Shown piece by piece: positions 63,595 to 64,000 of a DNA stretch of 64,000 bases (the first letter of the stretch is position 1; each line of letters starts with the position of its first letter). The position numbers and the translations under genes were made by a program. This DNA comes from Lentisphaeria bacterium. Lineage in GTDB: Bacteria; Verrucomicrobiota; Lentisphaeria; Victivallales; Victivallaceae. The notes beneath the pieces were generated by a model that ran no database searches, had not been told where the DNA came from, and worked only from the letters and a program-made list of their open reading frames with translations. The stretch is taken from NCBI GenBank assembly GCA_017508135.1, contig JAFVZN010000103.1:1-64000 (forward strand), written 5' to 3'.

Positions 63595-64000
63595 ATGCCG
63601 ATAAAACTTTCTCTTGCCGGAAATCCCAACAGCGGCAAGACCACGATGTTCAACACCCTCACCGGAAGCGATCAGCGGGTCGGCAACTGGCCCGGAGTGA
63701 CCGTCGAACGCAAAGAGGGTAAACTCAAGGGCAATGCTGACGTCATCGTTCAGGATCTGCCCGGAATCTATTCGCTCTCACCTTACACGCTTGAAGAGGT
63801 CGTTTCCCGCAACTACCTCATCACCGAACAGCCTGACGTCATAATCAACATCGTCGATGCCACAAATATCGAACGGAATTTGTACCTGACCACTCAGCTC
63901 ACTGAACTCGGCATCCCGGTCGTTATCGCCCTTAATATGTTCGATGACCTGACCAGACGCGGAGATAAAGTCGACCTCGAAAAGCTGGGAAAACTTCTCG
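63595..64000 (+). CDS. feoB: Ferrous iron transport protein B, N-terminal part
   Basis: About 135 residues of the FeoB G domain are visible before the window ends. They include G1 GNPNSGKTT, switch NWPGVTVERKEG, G3 DLPGIYSL and G4 NMFD. FeoB is the GTP-dependent ferrous iron permease of the inner membrane. It follows feoA by 25 bases. Confidence 0.95.
   Translation, partial: MPIKLSLAGNPNSGKTTMFNTLTGSDQRVGNWPGVTVERKEGKLKGNADVIVQDLPGIYSLSPYTLEEVVSRNYLITEQPDVIINIVDATNIERNLYLTTQLTELGIPVVIALNMFDDLTRRGDKVDLEKLGKLL

Overview
The window looks like a chromosomal segment of a Gram-negative, carbohydrate-degrading bacterium of the PVC group. My best guess is a gut-type Lentisphaerota (Victivallis-like). 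The guess rests on the gene mix: heparinase II/III-like and sialidase-like proteins, a DUF4838 protein with a LamG-like neighbour, a Tat-exported aldo/keto reductase with ferredoxin clusters, a Planctomycetes-style Ser/Thr kinase, and Gram-negative envelope genes. It is inferred from family knowledge and was not searched. There is no rRNA, CRISPR array, phage or intact insertion sequence. One tRNA (Glu, UUC) is present.

Layout. 1-3 kb: the end of an unknown gene, a DUF4143-type ATPase behind direct repeats, and a lipoprotein with a hairpin leader. 3-8 kb: two heparinase II/III-like proteins flanking a sialidase-like protein. 8-20.5 kb: hrpB and a Xer recombinase, an SH3b protein with a hexapeptide tract, a glycosidase-like protein with an MFS carrier, then a run with an M42 aminopeptidase, cyclophilin, asparaginase and an SpoU-type RNA methyltransferase. 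20.7-28 kb: clpB, the exported oxidoreductase, and the DUF4838/LamG pair. 28-33.3 kb: an amino-sugar module with a HexNAc 1-kinase-like protein, a nucleotidyltransferase and a class I amidotransferase, divergent from nagA and an MFS carrier. 33.4-41 kb: tig-clpP-clpX, a kinase-like protein lacking the usual ATP-binding lysine, dxr, a GT-C-like membrane protein and a small exported protein. 41-49.3 kb: an RNA methyltransferase, a second nagA, another GT-C-like membrane protein, plsX, rpmF, a GDPD phosphodiesterase, an InaA-like kinase and fabD. 49.3-53.4 kb: a Sel1 lipoprotein, an SGNH hydrolase, an exported metallophosphoesterase, tRNA-Glu and a TSUP permease. 53.4-61 kb: araD, araB (interrupted by an in-frame amber codon), rpoN, nfo, an SNF-family symporter, ruvA and nadC. 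61-64 kb: an amidohydrolase, azlC-azlD, feoA and the start of feoB.

How it fits together. The carbohydrate genes split into exported proteins (heparinase-like 6118-7968, DUF4838, LamG, metallophosphoesterase) and cytoplasmic ones (heparinase-like 3120-4916, sialidase-like, HexNAc kinase, nucleotidyltransferase, two NagA, AraB/AraD). This suits uptake and breakdown of host or plant glycans rich in amino sugars and uronic acids. Housekeeping genes are interleaved.

Noteworthy signals are mostly non-coding. Thirteen candidate promoters share the -10 box TATATT. A 55-bp repeat precedes two carbohydrate genes. A composite intergenic repeat recurs at 46.5 and 63.2 kb. Several operator-like palindromes are present, and the heparinase leader carries a tandem duplication of its ribosome-binding site and start codon. 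I did not find a convincing new defence or biosynthetic system.
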